From Helicobacter trogontum (GTDB lineage Bacteria > Campylobacterota > Campylobacteria > Campylobacterales > Helicobacteraceae), in NCBI RefSeq assembly GCF_000765905.2, contig NZ_JRPL02000008.1, forward strand, positions 39,116 through 103,115: 64,000 nucleotides of DNA, given 5' to 3'. Under the pieces are notes generated by a model. That model had not been told where the DNA came from. It made no database searches and was given only the letters and a program-made list of their open reading frames with translations. How positions within the stretch are numbered: position 1 is the stretch's first letter; every line of letters starts with the position of its first letter. The position numbers and the translations under genes were made by a program. Positions 41,861 through 51,111 of this stretch are shown here, one piece after another.

Positions 41861-42090
41861 CTACATTGACTTCTTCCATCTTTCTTCCCATAAACCTATC
41901 ATTTCATCCATATTGTGCATTACTTTTGCTTCATTCACATAAAGATTTGGGTTAGAAAGATATGTTAATAAAAATCAAAAGGCAACAAAAAAGATCAGCT
42001 TCTTCTATCTTAAAGGCACATTCATCTTTTAGGATATCAGACTTGTAGCCAAACTCTGCATAAGTAATATGAATGCTTACTTTAAAATCA
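41861..42090 (-). pseudogene. Frame-broken coding remnant, family unknown
   Basis: Two open stretches in different frames read FKVSIHITYAEFGYKSDIL and NPNLYVNEAKVMHNMDEMIG, the latter ending in ERWKKSM-stop. Composition is protein-like and both are on the minus strand, so a single frameshifted gene fragment is likely. I do not recognise the family. Confidence 0.35.
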
Positions 42091-42391
42091 AAGGCCTCAT
42101 ATTATAATGTAAGGCTGTCATCTATTCTTGCTCATATTTATAAAATTACTACCTGATTGATTAAGAAATCTATCGATATTAACTTGCACTCTTTTATCTT
42201 TGAAGGCAAGAAAATCCTAAAAAACATGCTTTTATCAAAGAGTATATAGCCATTAAGCCATTATTTTTTGTTGTTTGTAACAAGTGTGATTATATTTGTA
42301 TAGCTTCTATGTGTGACAATATGTGTTGTGGATTGACATGTGTTATTTCTCATATTGCCCATGATTTCTAGTTTATTTGGTTCAATTTGAT

Positions 42392-42646
42392 TTAATTTAT
42401 ATTTGAATTTACACATAGCATCAAATTATCGCCAAATTCTTTTCTGCAGAGATCTTCTCCCCATTTACAAAAAAAGATAAAACCCTTGTTGTTGTCATAT
42501 TTTATAAGACGTGGTCTTCTAAATCCATCAAGACGCACAATATTGCTCTCATATATATTCTGTCCATTTTTATCTTGTATACCACTTGCAAATTCTATGA
42601 TATCTATAGGATAGATGTCTATATATGTATCGTGTGTGTGATGATT
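42392..42646 (-). pseudogene. YopX-like phage protein fragment
   Basis: An open stretch without a usable start reads EFASGIQDKNGQNIYESNIV and continues with VRLDGFRRPRLIKYDNNKG. This matches the YopX phage-protein motif (TGLKDKNGKEIYEGDIVK). Its 5' part is lost. It marks a former prophage or mobile element. Confidence 0.6.
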
Positions 42647-42927
42647 TGTTTTGAATCATAATGCACTTTTATATATCATCACTATAAAAATGGCTCAAAA
42701 ATTTATTGCTCAAATATTGCTCTCTTATAGTTTGCCTTATTTCTACATGAATTCAAGTATCTTATGGCAACCCAATTTTATTGCTTAAATTAAGATCGCA
42801 TTAAAACTTACATTTTTTGAGTTTTTGCACACTGACACGTTAAATATAAATATCCTCCTCATTGCCCTACCCCTATAGGATTTAAAGATTAGGAGCATAA
42901 ATTTTAAAATATGCAGTTTAATAGAAC

Positions 42928-44070
42928 TTAGTTAAACTTCTCAATGCTATGTTCTAATTCTATGAAATTTTCTTTTATAACATCTGATATTTGAGAGATA
43001 TTTTTTGAATTCTCAAAATTATTTTGTGCTAGATCTAATATGATTTTCACCTCTCGATTCAATATTTGCAGATCGCTATCCATTGCTTCACCATATGTAA
43101 CGAGCTTCTTGGCTATACTATAATTTTCATCAAAAGATAGTTTAAAATCATCTAGTTTCGAATTTGTGGTATTTGCGTTTTCTAATAATAGCTCTACATT
43201 TTGCTGATTCTGATTGAGTGCATATTTGTTTTCTTCTACTTGTTGTGTGATTGATTTTACATTACTATCAACTTCGCTCAAGCTTCTTTGTGTGTGTTCT
43301 GCTAGTTTTCGCACCTCATCTGCAACAACTGCAAAACCTCGACCATGCTCCCCTGCCCTTGCCGCCTCTATAGCTGCATTAAGTGCTAATAAATTTGTTT
43401 GCTCAGCAATTGATTTTATCGTATCTACCATTTGATTTATAGAATCTGTACTCCTCTCAAGTGTTTCAAAGGATTCTATTAATTTGTTTGTTTGTTGCTG
43501 TGTATTCTGTATAGATATATATACATTTTCTAGCATTTCCTTAATATCGTTTATTCCAGTAGACATACTTGTTTGATTACGTTGTGTTATCTTGATGCCA
43601 TTTCGAAATTCACTTAGAGATGTATTGGCAGAATCTATTTTATTATATGCTGATTGGACTGCACTTCCTATATCTCGCGTTGTTACTTGTAATGAGTTTG
43701 ATATGCTTTCTAATCCTTCTATATCCTTGTGACTATTTTTTGTTTTATCTTGTATTACTCGAGCTATATTTTGTATATTTTTCTTAAAATTTTCAACAAG
43801 TGATAAAATCTTGCCATTTTCTGCACTATATGAAGTATTTATCTTGATATCCGAATTAAGTCGTATTTGGCTTAGCTCTTGGGCGATTAGTCTTGTCATA
43901 TTTACCCCCCATTTCTTTTCATCTATATCATGGATTATGAGAAGCACAACTATTATATATTGGATTGTTTGCCCTATTACATTTTCTGTAAAGAAAAACG
44001 CATTTAGTGCTAATATTATTATTCCTGCAATGTGGATAATTCGCATACGAAAATAAAGAGATTTAAGCAT
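42928..44070 (-). CDS. Methyl-accepting chemotaxis protein without a periplasmic sensor
   Basis: About 380 residues. Two membrane segments ([17 protein letters not shown] and [15 protein letters not shown]) are joined by a loop of only a few residues, so no periplasmic ligand domain exists. The rest is a coiled-coil signalling domain with the hairpin tip [20 protein letters not shown] and [16 protein letters not shown] that binds CheA/CheW. The start is the ATG at 44070 with AGGA upstream. It probably senses an internal or membrane signal, or relays for a partner. Confidence 0.88.
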   Translation of the reverse strand: MLKSLYFRMRIIHIAGIIILALNAFFFTENVIGQTIQYIIVVLLIIHDIDEKKWGVNMTRLIAQELSQIRLNSDIKINTSYSAENGKILSLVENFKKNIQNIARVIQDKTKNSHKDIEGLESISNSLQVTTRDIGSAVQSAYNKIDSANTSLSEFRNGIKITQRNQTSMSTGINDIKEMLENVYISIQNTQQQTNKLIESFETLERSTDSINQMVDTIKSIAEQTNLLALNAAIEAARAGEHGRGFAVVADEVRKLAEHTQRSLSEVDSNVKSITQQVEENKYALNQNQQNVELLLENANTTNSKLDDFKLSFDENYSIAKKLVTYGEAMDSDLQILNREVKIILDLAQNNFENSKNISQISDVIKENFIELEHSIEKFN

Positions 44071-44219
44071 GATATGTCCTTGTTTATATTTTTGCAAAAT
44101 ATAGTCACCAAAAATTAATAAATGAAAAATTGTCAACAAATAAATAAGAAATAAAATATTTAACTTTTAAAAATAAAAATTGTATTGTTATGATATTTAT
44201 AATTATAATAATACAATTA

Positions 44220-44715
44220 TTATATAATATTGCTCATTATATTACTTACACTGCTCTTTTTATATTTCTCAAATCTATAAAATTTGACAATATCTTTATT
44301 GTAATAAAAAAGATAAACTCTTATTTTTTTATCTCTATATAAAAATTCTTTATCTTTATAAATTGATTCAAAGTCTTTAATTTTATCTCTTGGATTTGCT
44401 TCTATTTTAAGTCCTTTTGGATCAATAAATACAATTTTATATTCCCCATTTTCTCTATTTCTAAACCAAAATATAAAGTCAGGATAAAATTTCCGCTCAC
44501 TTTGCATTTCACTATCAAAATAGGGGATATAAATATTATCAATATTTTCCATTAGCTTAGAAAAGCACCATTCATACTTTTCAAGCTTTTTAGAATCTTT
44601 TTGCAAAAACTGCTCTAAATCTTGTAGGAATTTTTTCACTATCTTCGCTTATTGCAAAATCAACCCTAGTATCTTTGTCGTTTTTATTATAAGTAATCAA
44701 AAGGCTCAATCCTTA
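44220..44715 (-). pseudogene. Type III restriction endonuclease (Res), C-terminal remnant
   Basis: The main stretch (from a GTG at 44639) has the nuclease motif FYPDFIFWF and IVFIDPKGL, a PD-(D/E)xK site as in Res subunits. Upstream, another frame reads NKNDKDTRVDFAISEDSEK, the segment that should precede LQDLEQFLQKDSKKLEKYEW; a frameshift near 44640 separates them. The helicase part is absent. Non-functional. Confidence 0.7.
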
Positions 44716-44720
44716 CGCCC

Positions 44721-44936
44721 CTAACCTATAGTTTGTAAAACATATTTTTTAGCATTCTTACTGCCAATATTAAGCAACATAAATAGTTCATTTGCATGAA
44801 ACATATTTTCTCTTGAGATATCAAGGCAAACTTCTTTAGAAAAAGCTTTGCCAAGCTTTCTTGGTTTAAATACACACTATCATTAAATTCATAAAGTTTA
44901 ACTTTAATCTTTTTATCTTGCATGGTGTAGAGATGA
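44721..44936 (-). pseudogene. Frameshifted remnant within the R-M locus
   Basis: Reads MQDKKIKVKLYEFNDSVYLN, then in another frame KAFSKEVCLDISRENMFHAN and a tail ending KKYVLQTIG-stop. A frameshift near 44860 separates the two. The start resembles small DNA-binding/RhuM-type N-termini, but I cannot assign it. Confidence 0.4.
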
Positions 44937-44955
44937 TATTATTTTGCATTGCTAC

Positions 44956-45402
44956 TCATTCTTTAATTTTTAAATCTTCTTGCTTTAAAATATTCAAAAT
45001 ATCATCACTAATTTTTTGATTGTAATTTTCTATAATTATTTGTATTTTCTCTAAAATCTTATCTTTATCATAAAAACTTTCTTTACTTTTTATCCAATCT
45101 TCAACATCTATTTTTTCCCAATCACGCCAATTATTTTTATAATATTCGGTTTTATTGCTATAAAAAACAATTTCATGATCATTGTGAAAATTAATAATGC
45201 TTATCAAATATCTATTAATGTTTCTAATATCTTCTTTAGGATTAAGAGATATAGCAACACCTATTGGCAAAATATCATCTGCTAAATCAATAGAATTAAC
45301 TATATTTCTGTATTTTTTAACCTCTTTTTCTTCATATTCTTCTTTTGCAAACAACTCAATATGTCTTGATGGTCTTGGTATATAAGGTTGTCCAAATATC
45401 AT
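44956..45402 (-). CDS. C-terminal part of the caspase-like gene, out of frame
   Basis: 148 codons from an ATG that overlaps the stop of the caspase ORF (ATGA). Upstream of that ATG the same frame stays open and protein-like (LSYKQESYTTTEWVPKRKKP) back to the A7TA7 tract. Thus this is more likely the C-terminal half of the caspase-like protein than a separate gene. It contains FGQPYIPRPSRHIELFAKEE and an acidic, helical rest; no family recognised. Translation from the coupled ATG may still give a free fragment. Confidence 0.6.
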   Translation of the reverse strand: MIFGQPYIPRPSRHIELFAKEEYEEKEVKKYRNIVNSIDLADDILPIGVAISLNPKEDIRNINRYLISIINFHNDHEIVFYSNKTEYYKNNWRDWEKIDVEDWIKSKESFYDKDKILEKIQIIIENYNQKISDDILNILKQEDLKIKE

Positions 45403-46478
45403 CTCATAAGCATTTCGAGGTTTTTTCCTTTTTGGAACCCATTCTGTAGTAGTATAAGACTCTTGTTTGTAACTAAGATTGATAAAGAGATTTTTTTATT
45501 TTTTTCTATTTCATTATATAATTCATTGATATTGTTAATAATATGATAATTATTGCATTTATCAATTTTGATATCATAAATTGATTTTATATTATCGTTA
45601 AACATATCATTAAGCTTATTTTCATCAAAAATATATTCAATATTTTCTTGTGCCATATCTTTAGATATATACTTTTTAGACAAAGTTTTAAGCTGTTCTA
45701 TTATATCAATTTTGTCATTTTCTATTTCTTGATTAACACCTTCATTATCATTTATTATGGGATTATTATTTTTAAAAAAATTTTGTATAGATATAAGTTT
45801 GTCAAGAAAAATTTCAGTTGCATTAGATTGATTCACAAAAAACGGCGTTTGTAATTCGCTTCTATTACTAAAATAATCGGCAATATAGGATTGAACATCT
45901 GTGTATCGAATAGAATCTGCTTTATGTGTTAAGATTGATTCTACAATAGCATTTGTAAAATAACTACCCTTATCATCTCCCATTGAAGATTGATTATTCA
46001 TAGAAGAAAAGAAAAAATGACATTTTTTAAAAGAACGTTGAGTTAAACTTTTTTTGATAGACGCTTGATCAGATTCTTTGATATATTGTTGTCCCGATTG
46101 ACATGCATCAATTATTTTAATTACCATTTCTGTTTCTAAGCTTTTAAGCATATTATCCAATTCATCATTAGATAAGCTTGTTGTTTCAAATTGTTTATCA
46201 GTAAAATTAATTGGTAAATAATAAAATTGCTCTTTAAATACTCCATGCCCTGTATAATAAAATAGCAACTCATTGATTTTAGAATTTTTAAGTTCTCTAA
46301 TAATGTTTGATAACTCATTTTTTAATTGTTCGCTTTGGTAATTTTCAAAAATGTAAATTTCAAATTTTTTATTTAGGTCTAATATTTTTTGTATTGAACT
46401 AACATCTTTTTTACAAAAATCTAATTTACTTAAATTTTTATATTCAGAATTTCCTATTAAAATTGCTATATTCTTCAT
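45399..46478 (-). CDS. Caspase-like protease (peptidase C14 type)
   Basis: 359 residues from the ATG at 46478, with GGAG six bases upstream and starting one base after the mod stop. Fold elements: MKNIAILIGNSEYKN, catalytic His78 in LLFYYTGHG, catalytic Cys126 in VIKIIDACQSGQ, and the substrate-site segment FFFSSMNNQSSMGDDKGSYFT. Residues about 225-335 are an uncharacterised acidic, helical region. After residue 330 the reading enters A7TA7 (45491-45505) and the remaining codons (ILVTNKSLILLQ) look out of frame. One extra A in the second A7 would give a 507-residue protein ending at 44956. Defence/suicide role is inferred from the R-M context. Confidence 0.82.
   Translation of the reverse strand: MKNIAILIGNSEYKNLSKLDFCKKDVSSIQKILDLNKKFEIYIFENYQSEQLKNELSNIIRELKNSKINELLFYYTGHGVFKEQFYYLPINFTDKQFETTSLSNDELDNMLKSLETEMVIKIIDACQSGQQYIKESDQASIKKSLTQRSFKKCHFFFSSMNNQSSMGDDKGSYFTNAIVESILTHKADSIRYTDVQSYIADYFSNRSELQTPFFVNQSNATEIFLDKLISIQNFFKNNNPIINDNEGVNQEIENDKIDIIEQLKTLSKKYISKDMAQENIEYIFDENKLNDMFNDNIKSIYDIKIDKCNNYHIINNINELYNEIEKNKKISLSILVTNKSLILLQNGFQKGKNLEMLMR
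45491..45505 (-). repeat. A7-T-A7 tract, candidate frame switch
   Basis: On the minus strand seven A, one T, seven A inside the caspase-like gene. Adding one A to the second run joins its two halves in one frame; adding one to the first run gives a TAA stop. Confidence 0.75.
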
Positions 46479-46479
46479 T

Positions 46480-48236
46480 TTACTCTCCACACCACATTAG
46501 ATTTCTTAGTTTTGGGTATTTAGTCAAGTCGATATTTTCTAGATTCACAATGTCATCATTTTCAAACTTGCAAGATTGTATGCCATTTTCATCTATAAAA
46601 ATACTTTTGATTTTAAGCCCTAAGAGATTAGACATTGTAGTAAAAATATCAAAGCTTGTATTCATTTTGCTCATATCAAGACAGATTTTCTCACCTTTTT
46701 TTAAGTCCTTTGATAAGTTTGCGGGATTTTCTATAATCATTCATATGTGTTGTCTTATTTTTCTCTGTTATATTGAGCGATAGTGAAACATCTATAGAAT
46801 CTTTTTGAGATTCTTCGGCTAACGCTTCAGAATGACAAAATACACGCTCATTTAATACATATTCACATTTTTCTAAGCCCTCAAGCTCATAGTACTAAAA
46901 GAACCATCACCCTTAAACTCTACTTCTTTGCTAATCCCACTTACAAAACCACTAATGGCCTTTTTCATTCTTGGAATCACCACTTTATAAAAATGCTCTC
47001 CCATTTCTACGCCAAGCCATTTACGCCCTAATTTATGAGCAGTGGCGATTGTCGTACCACTACCTGCAAAAAAATCTAAAACTACATTTGTCGGTGTTAT
47101 CTCTTTGGCGATTTTGACAGATTGTTCGCTCGGTGCTTGGTCATTTAGACTTACTAAACTCCCTTCACCCCTCTCTCCAAAACTACCAAAATCCCTCAAA
47201 GATACTTCCGTCTTTGTCCCTATCTCTATGATTCTTTTTGAAAGCCTTTCAAGTTTTGGGGTATCAAAAATTTTATCATTAAACAAGGTCAAAATCTCTC
47301 GCATGACATCTTGATTGTGTTCTACATCACTATATTTCCATATCATCAAAGGAGTGATACCTTGTTTAACTTCAGATAAAAATCTTTTTAATAATGGCGT
47401 ATTACTCCCGTTCTCACCAAACCAAATACGATTATCATCTATTAATTTCTGAAAATTTTCTTTTGAAGTCATCCAATATCTACCCTTAGGTGGATTTATT
47501 ATTTTTCCATTTGGCGTCACAATAGGATAATCGTAACTTACCATGTAAGTCTTCACCAAACAATCGCTACTCTTCCATAATCCTTTGGGATCATTGTCGG
47601 GATTTTTATATCTTTCATTCATTTTATCTGTTCTTGGCAGCAATATTGGTCGCCATTCTTCCTTATTTATTGTGTATAAAAGTATAAAGTTGTGGTTATC
47701 ACTTAACTACTTAGCATCATTTTGAGGAGAATATTTCTTCTCCCAAACAATATTTGCCACAAAATTCTCTTCCCCAAACACCTCATCACATAGAATCTTA
47801 AGCCTTGCTTGTTCATTATCATCAATACTAATAAAGATACTTCCGCTATTCTTTAGAAATTCTTTTGCTAATTCTAGGCGATTATTCATCATAGCAAGCC
47901 ATGAAGAGTTTAAATTTATCAGTATAGACAAAACCATCATTACCTGTATTATAAGGCGGATCAATGTAGATTAAATCTATCTTGCTTTTATATTTTGGCA
48001 TGAGAGAATTTAGGGCTTGAAAATTATCACTCCTTATAAGTTCTCCATTTAAAATCTCGTCTAAATTATCAAATGCACCCAAAAGCTTATAATAATTTTC
48101 TTTGCTTAAATATTTTGTATCAAGGGGAAGGAATCTAAATTTCTCATCATTAATATTTTTAATTTCAAAATGCTCATCAATTAGTTTTAGCTCTTGCCAT
48201 TCTTTGATTTGCTGTTTAAATCTGCACTCTTAAAAA
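46480..48236 (-). pseudogene. Type III DNA methyltransferase (mod), multiply disrupted
   Basis: Adenine N6-methyltransferase of a type III system. Seen: LNGELIRSDNFQALNSLM, the catalytic IDLIYIDPPYNTG, SIFISIDDNEQARLK, the SAM motif VVLDFFAGSGTT, and the end YPKLRNLMWCGE. Lesions: no start; a frameshift near 47915 after YTDKF; an in-frame TAG at 47707-47709 where a Trp codon is expected (NDAK-stop-LSDNHNF); a frameshift near 46895; a dispersed-repeat segment (46795-46840); and a frameshift at a run of seven A near 46705. Not functional. Confidence 0.85.
46795..46840. repeat. Dispersed repeat-like insertion in mod
   Basis: Contains GATTCTTCGGCTAACGCTTC-AGAATGAC, a word common as intergenic repeats in Helicobacter and many other genomes (translated HSEALAEESQ). 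Here it interrupts the methyltransferase between KCEYVLNE and NDYRKSRK. Confidence 0.5.
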
Positions 48237-48460
48237 AGATTCTAATTTTTTATTACTTGCAAATCTTGCGTCCATCTGAATCTAATGATAAAATTTAGGC
48301 TTCATGTAAAGTCAAAAGAAGGACATTGCAGAATCACTGCAAAGAGCCTATGAGATAAGGATTGGTGATAAAAATTTGCTTAAGGAAAAGTGATTGCATG
48401 GATACTCTAAAATCATCAAAAAACAATGCAAATGAACAAATTTTAGAATATCTTTAAGTA
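48237..48460. other. Spacer at the mod remnant / hsrA boundary
   Basis: No gene. Marks the break where the 5' part of mod is missing. Confidence 0.4.
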
Positions 48461-49126
48461 TTATTTCTTTGGATAGCAGAAACGATAACCACGCCTTCTC
48501 ACCGTCTCAATTGTATTAATATTTAATGGTTTATCCATTCTTTGTCGTATTTGATTAATTGCAACCTCAATAACATTTGGAGTCACAAGCTCTGGCTCAT
48601 CCCAAATTGCATTTAATAACTGATCTTTTGAAACAATTTGATCTCTTTGGCGTGCAAGGTGAGTGAGTACCTCAAATGGCTTACCCTTTACTTCGATATC
48701 TTTACCCTTGAATGTTATTCTCTCTTCATCTGGGATAATTACTATATCGCCAATCTCTATAAGATTAGAATCTGTAAGCCTTAGTCTAGCTTGTATACGT
48801 GCCAACAAGACTTCATTATCAAATGGATAAGATATATAATCATCCGCACCATGCTTAAATGATTGGACTTCATGCTTTGGCTCATTATCGCCAAGTATGA
48901 TAACTGGGATTTTTGGATACTTTCCTTTAACAATGGAGATAATATCTTGTGCTCCGCCATCTGAAAGTTGCCATTCGCCAAGCACGACATCATAACTACG
49001 CACACTAATATGATATTCTCCATCTTTTACGTTTTGCGCGACATCAACTTGATAATTTTTTTTATCCAATTCCTTTGATATGCAGTCGAGTACATCTTTT
49101 TTACTATATACAACTAAAATACGCAT
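48461..49126 (-). CDS. hsrA: Orphan essential response regulator HsrA (HP1043 type)
   Basis: OmpR-family regulator that works without a sensor kinase and controls growth and metabolism in Helicobacter/Campylobacter. 221 residues: degenerate receiver with Glu51 (VVLGEW) where the phospho-accepting Asp normally sits, and HGADDYISYPF; DNA-binding winged helix with KGKPFEVLTHLARQRDQIVS, PNVIEVAINQIRQRMDKPL and VRRRGYRFCYPK, almost identical to H. pylori HsrA. AGGAG precedes the ATG. A minus-strand TATAAT lies at 49153-49158. Confidence 0.96.
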   Translation of the reverse strand: MRILVVYSKKDVLDCISKELDKKNYQVDVAQNVKDGEYHISVRSYDVVLGEWQLSDGGAQDIISIVKGKYPKIPVIILGDNEPKHEVQSFKHGADDYISYPFDNEVLLARIQARLRLTDSNLIEIGDIVIIPDEERITFKGKDIEVKGKPFEVLTHLARQRDQIVSKDQLLNAIWDEPELVTPNVIEVAINQIRQRMDKPLNINTIETVRRRGYRFCYPKK

Positions 49127-49152
49127 GAAAGTCTCCTGGCAAAAAGTCCTGT

Positions 49153-49158
49153 AATTAT
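49153..49158 (-). promoter_or_regulatory. -10 box of hsrA
   Basis: TATAAT on the minus strand in a TGC-TATAAT context, about 27 bases upstream of the hsrA start. Confidence 0.5.
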
Positions 49159-49431
49159 AGCATTATTTAATCTAACCTTAAACTTTTTTTATAAAAATAT
49201 TAAATAAAGATAAAAGAACAATTACATAACATCTCAATGGCTTGATAAAATATATGTAGCACTGATTTTAACTGCAATTCAGACTCTAAATAAAAGGACA
49301 ATTTCACTAAACTAACTATATAGCATAAGTCTCATAAAGAAACGACGTAGAGCTGTGGTAATACACAAAACACAATGTAATAAAAAATAAAAATTTGTGG
49401 TCATTAGGACAGAGAGTAAAATTTGTGATTT

Positions 49432-49442
49432 TATGCTACAAT
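49432..49442 (+). promoter_or_regulatory. Predicted extended -10 of fliP
   Basis: TATGCTACAAT, identical to the panB and phoH elements. Confidence 0.5.
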
Positions 49443-49485
49443 TTAGCTTTTTTAACTACAATAATCAAAGCATTACGAGGGTAGC

Positions 49486-50313
49486 GTGAAAGTATCTAGG
49501 ATTCTGAAATCTTGCTTTTTGTTTTTCTTATTGATTAGCTTTATAGATATTGCCATAGCTGCACCAACAGATAATCAACTAAAACTCAATGGTGTACCCA
49601 TCCCATCCGTTGATTTAAGTATCAATCCGCCAAATACTCCAACACAGCTTGTCACCACATTGAATATTGTAGTATTACTCACCCTTTTGATACTTGCTCC
49701 ATCCCTTGTGCTCATGATGACTAGCTTTACACGCATTTTAATCGTGCTTGGTTTTTTACGCACAGCATTAGGCACACAGCAGTCTCCACCCACACAAGTA
49801 TTGGTTAGCCTTGCTATGATTCTTACATTTTTTATCATGGAACCTGTTGTAAAAGACGCCTATAATGCAGGTATAAAACCATACATGGAAGAAAAGATAG
49901 GTTATGAAGAAGCATTTGAAGAAACCATGCACCCATTTAAAAAATTTATGCTCATGAATACACGTCACAGTGATATTGCTTTATTCTATAAAATACGCAA
50001 TGAAGAGCCACCGCAAATGGATAACATTGCGACAAAAGAACAACTTAATACTTTGGTTGATAAGGTTTCGCTTAGCATTATCTTACCAGCCTTCATGATT
50101 AGTGAATTAAAGACTGCTTTTCAAATTGGTTTTTTGTTATACTTACCATTTTTGGTAATTGATATGGTGATTGCATCAGTCCTTATGGCCATGGGTATGA
50201 TGATGTTACCTCCCGTTATGATTTCATTGCCATTTAAGATTCTTATTTTTGTGCTCGTCGATGGATTTAACTTGCTTATATGGAATCTCGTCCGTTCGTT
50301 TAATTATTCTTAA
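49486..50313 (+). CDS. fliP: Flagellar export gate protein FliP
   Basis: Core of the type III export gate in the inner membrane. 275 residues: signal peptide to IAIAAP, then membrane segments with MMTSFTRILIVLGFLRTALG, SPPTQVLVSLAMILTFFIM and the C-terminal AFQIGFLLYLPFLVIDMVI and GMMMLPPVMISLPFKI. All are FliP signatures. GTG start with GAGGG upstream. Followed by cheZ. Confidence 0.96.
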   Translation: MKVSRILKSCFLFFLLISFIDIAIAAPTDNQLKLNGVPIPSVDLSINPPNTPTQLVTTLNIVVLLTLLILAPSLVLMMTSFTRILIVLGFLRTALGTQQSPPTQVLVSLAMILTFFIMEPVVKDAYNAGIKPYMEEKIGYEEAFEETMHPFKKFMLMNTRHSDIALFYKIRNEEPPQMDNIATKEQLNTLVDKVSLSIILPAFMISELKTAFQIGFLLYLPFLVIDMVIASVLMAMGMMMLPPVMISLPFKILIFVLVDGFNLLIWNLVRSFNYS

Positions 50314-50418
50314 AAGTATTTTTTGAACAAAGAGTAATGAAAAATATTCATGAATACGAATAATATTAAAAATTATGTTATACTTGCAGAGATTATATTA
50401 ATTTAGTTAGGAGCCGTG

Positions 50419-51105
50419 ATGACACAAGAAGAGCTAGATTCTCTTATGACACAAGATGCGGATTCTTTAGATGAGAGTTTTGAAGATATAAAAACAGAAG
50501 ATACTAAAGAAGAAATCAAGGCAGAATTTATAGATCCAAACTCATATAAGCCAGAGGCTGATAGAAAATGGCCACCACCACCACCAACCGAGGAGCATAA
50601 AGTTGTTCACCAACTTGATGATGTAACAAGAGATTCTGAAGTAAAAATGACAGAAGTTTTTGATCAGATTGACAATATTGGTGCTCTTGCAACCACGATA
50701 GAGAAAGATTCTAAGAAAATCAAAGAATATCTCAAAGCCCAAGAAGAGATGCTTATAACACTTGTTGAAAGCTTTCCTAAAATCAAAGCGTTTGCTGCAT
50801 CACTTGAGCAAACAAAAGAGATTGCTCGAGTAAATGATAATATTAGAAATTCTGCTATGGATTGCAATGACGCGTGTATGCAGGCTATGGATATTATGCA
50901 ATATCAAGATATCCATAGACAAAAAATAGAGCGTGTTATAAATGTAATGCGTGCATTAAGTCAATATATGAACTCTCTTTTTGAAGGTAGAGGTGATGAT
51001 TCTAAACGTGTAGCATCGGCTACATACATTGCAGGTGACAGCCATGATGAGGTGGCAAGTGAAAGTGATATTGAGGCGCTTATCGCATCCTTTGGACAGA
51101 AATAA
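50419..51105 (+). CDS. cheZ: CheZ-type chemotaxis phosphatase
   Basis: Dephosphorylates CheY-P. 228 residues, matching the Helicobacter CheZ (HP0170): WPPPPPTEEHKVVHQLDDVT, the catalytic helix MQAMDIMQYQDIHRQKIERV with the Asp-x3-Gln pair, and the C-terminal DIEALIASFGQK that binds CheY. The N-terminal MTQEELDSLM motif is also found in FliM/FliN-type binding regions. The start is the ATG at 50419, five bases after AGGAG; a GTG three bases earlier is too close. Confidence 0.93.
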   Translation: MTQEELDSLMTQDADSLDESFEDIKTEDTKEEIKAEFIDPNSYKPEADRKWPPPPPTEEHKVVHQLDDVTRDSEVKMTEVFDQIDNIGALATTIEKDSKKIKEYLKAQEEMLITLVESFPKIKAFAASLEQTKEIARVNDNIRNSAMDCNDACMQAMDIMQYQDIHRQKIERVINVMRALSQYMNSLFEGRGDDSKRVASATYIAGDSHDEVASESDIEALIASFGQK

Positions 51106-51111
51106 GACGCT

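Larger units (their letters stand above)
41387..42927. other. Decayed accessory region
   Basis: 1.5 kb with no intact gene. It contains a YopX-like fragment (42392-42646) and another protein-like but frame-broken stretch (41861-42090), both minus strand. A segment at 41560-41650 resembles one at 63221-63310. Confidence 0.5.
49127..49485. other. Divergent promoter region hsrA / fliP
   Basis: 359 bases with -10 boxes for both genes and no ORF. Confidence 0.5.

Noticed and set aside
45399..45402. ATGA overlap as proof of two separate coupled genes in the caspase locus
   Set aside because: The downstream frame is protein-like well upstream of that ATG, back to the A7TA7 tract, so a split single gene explains the data better.
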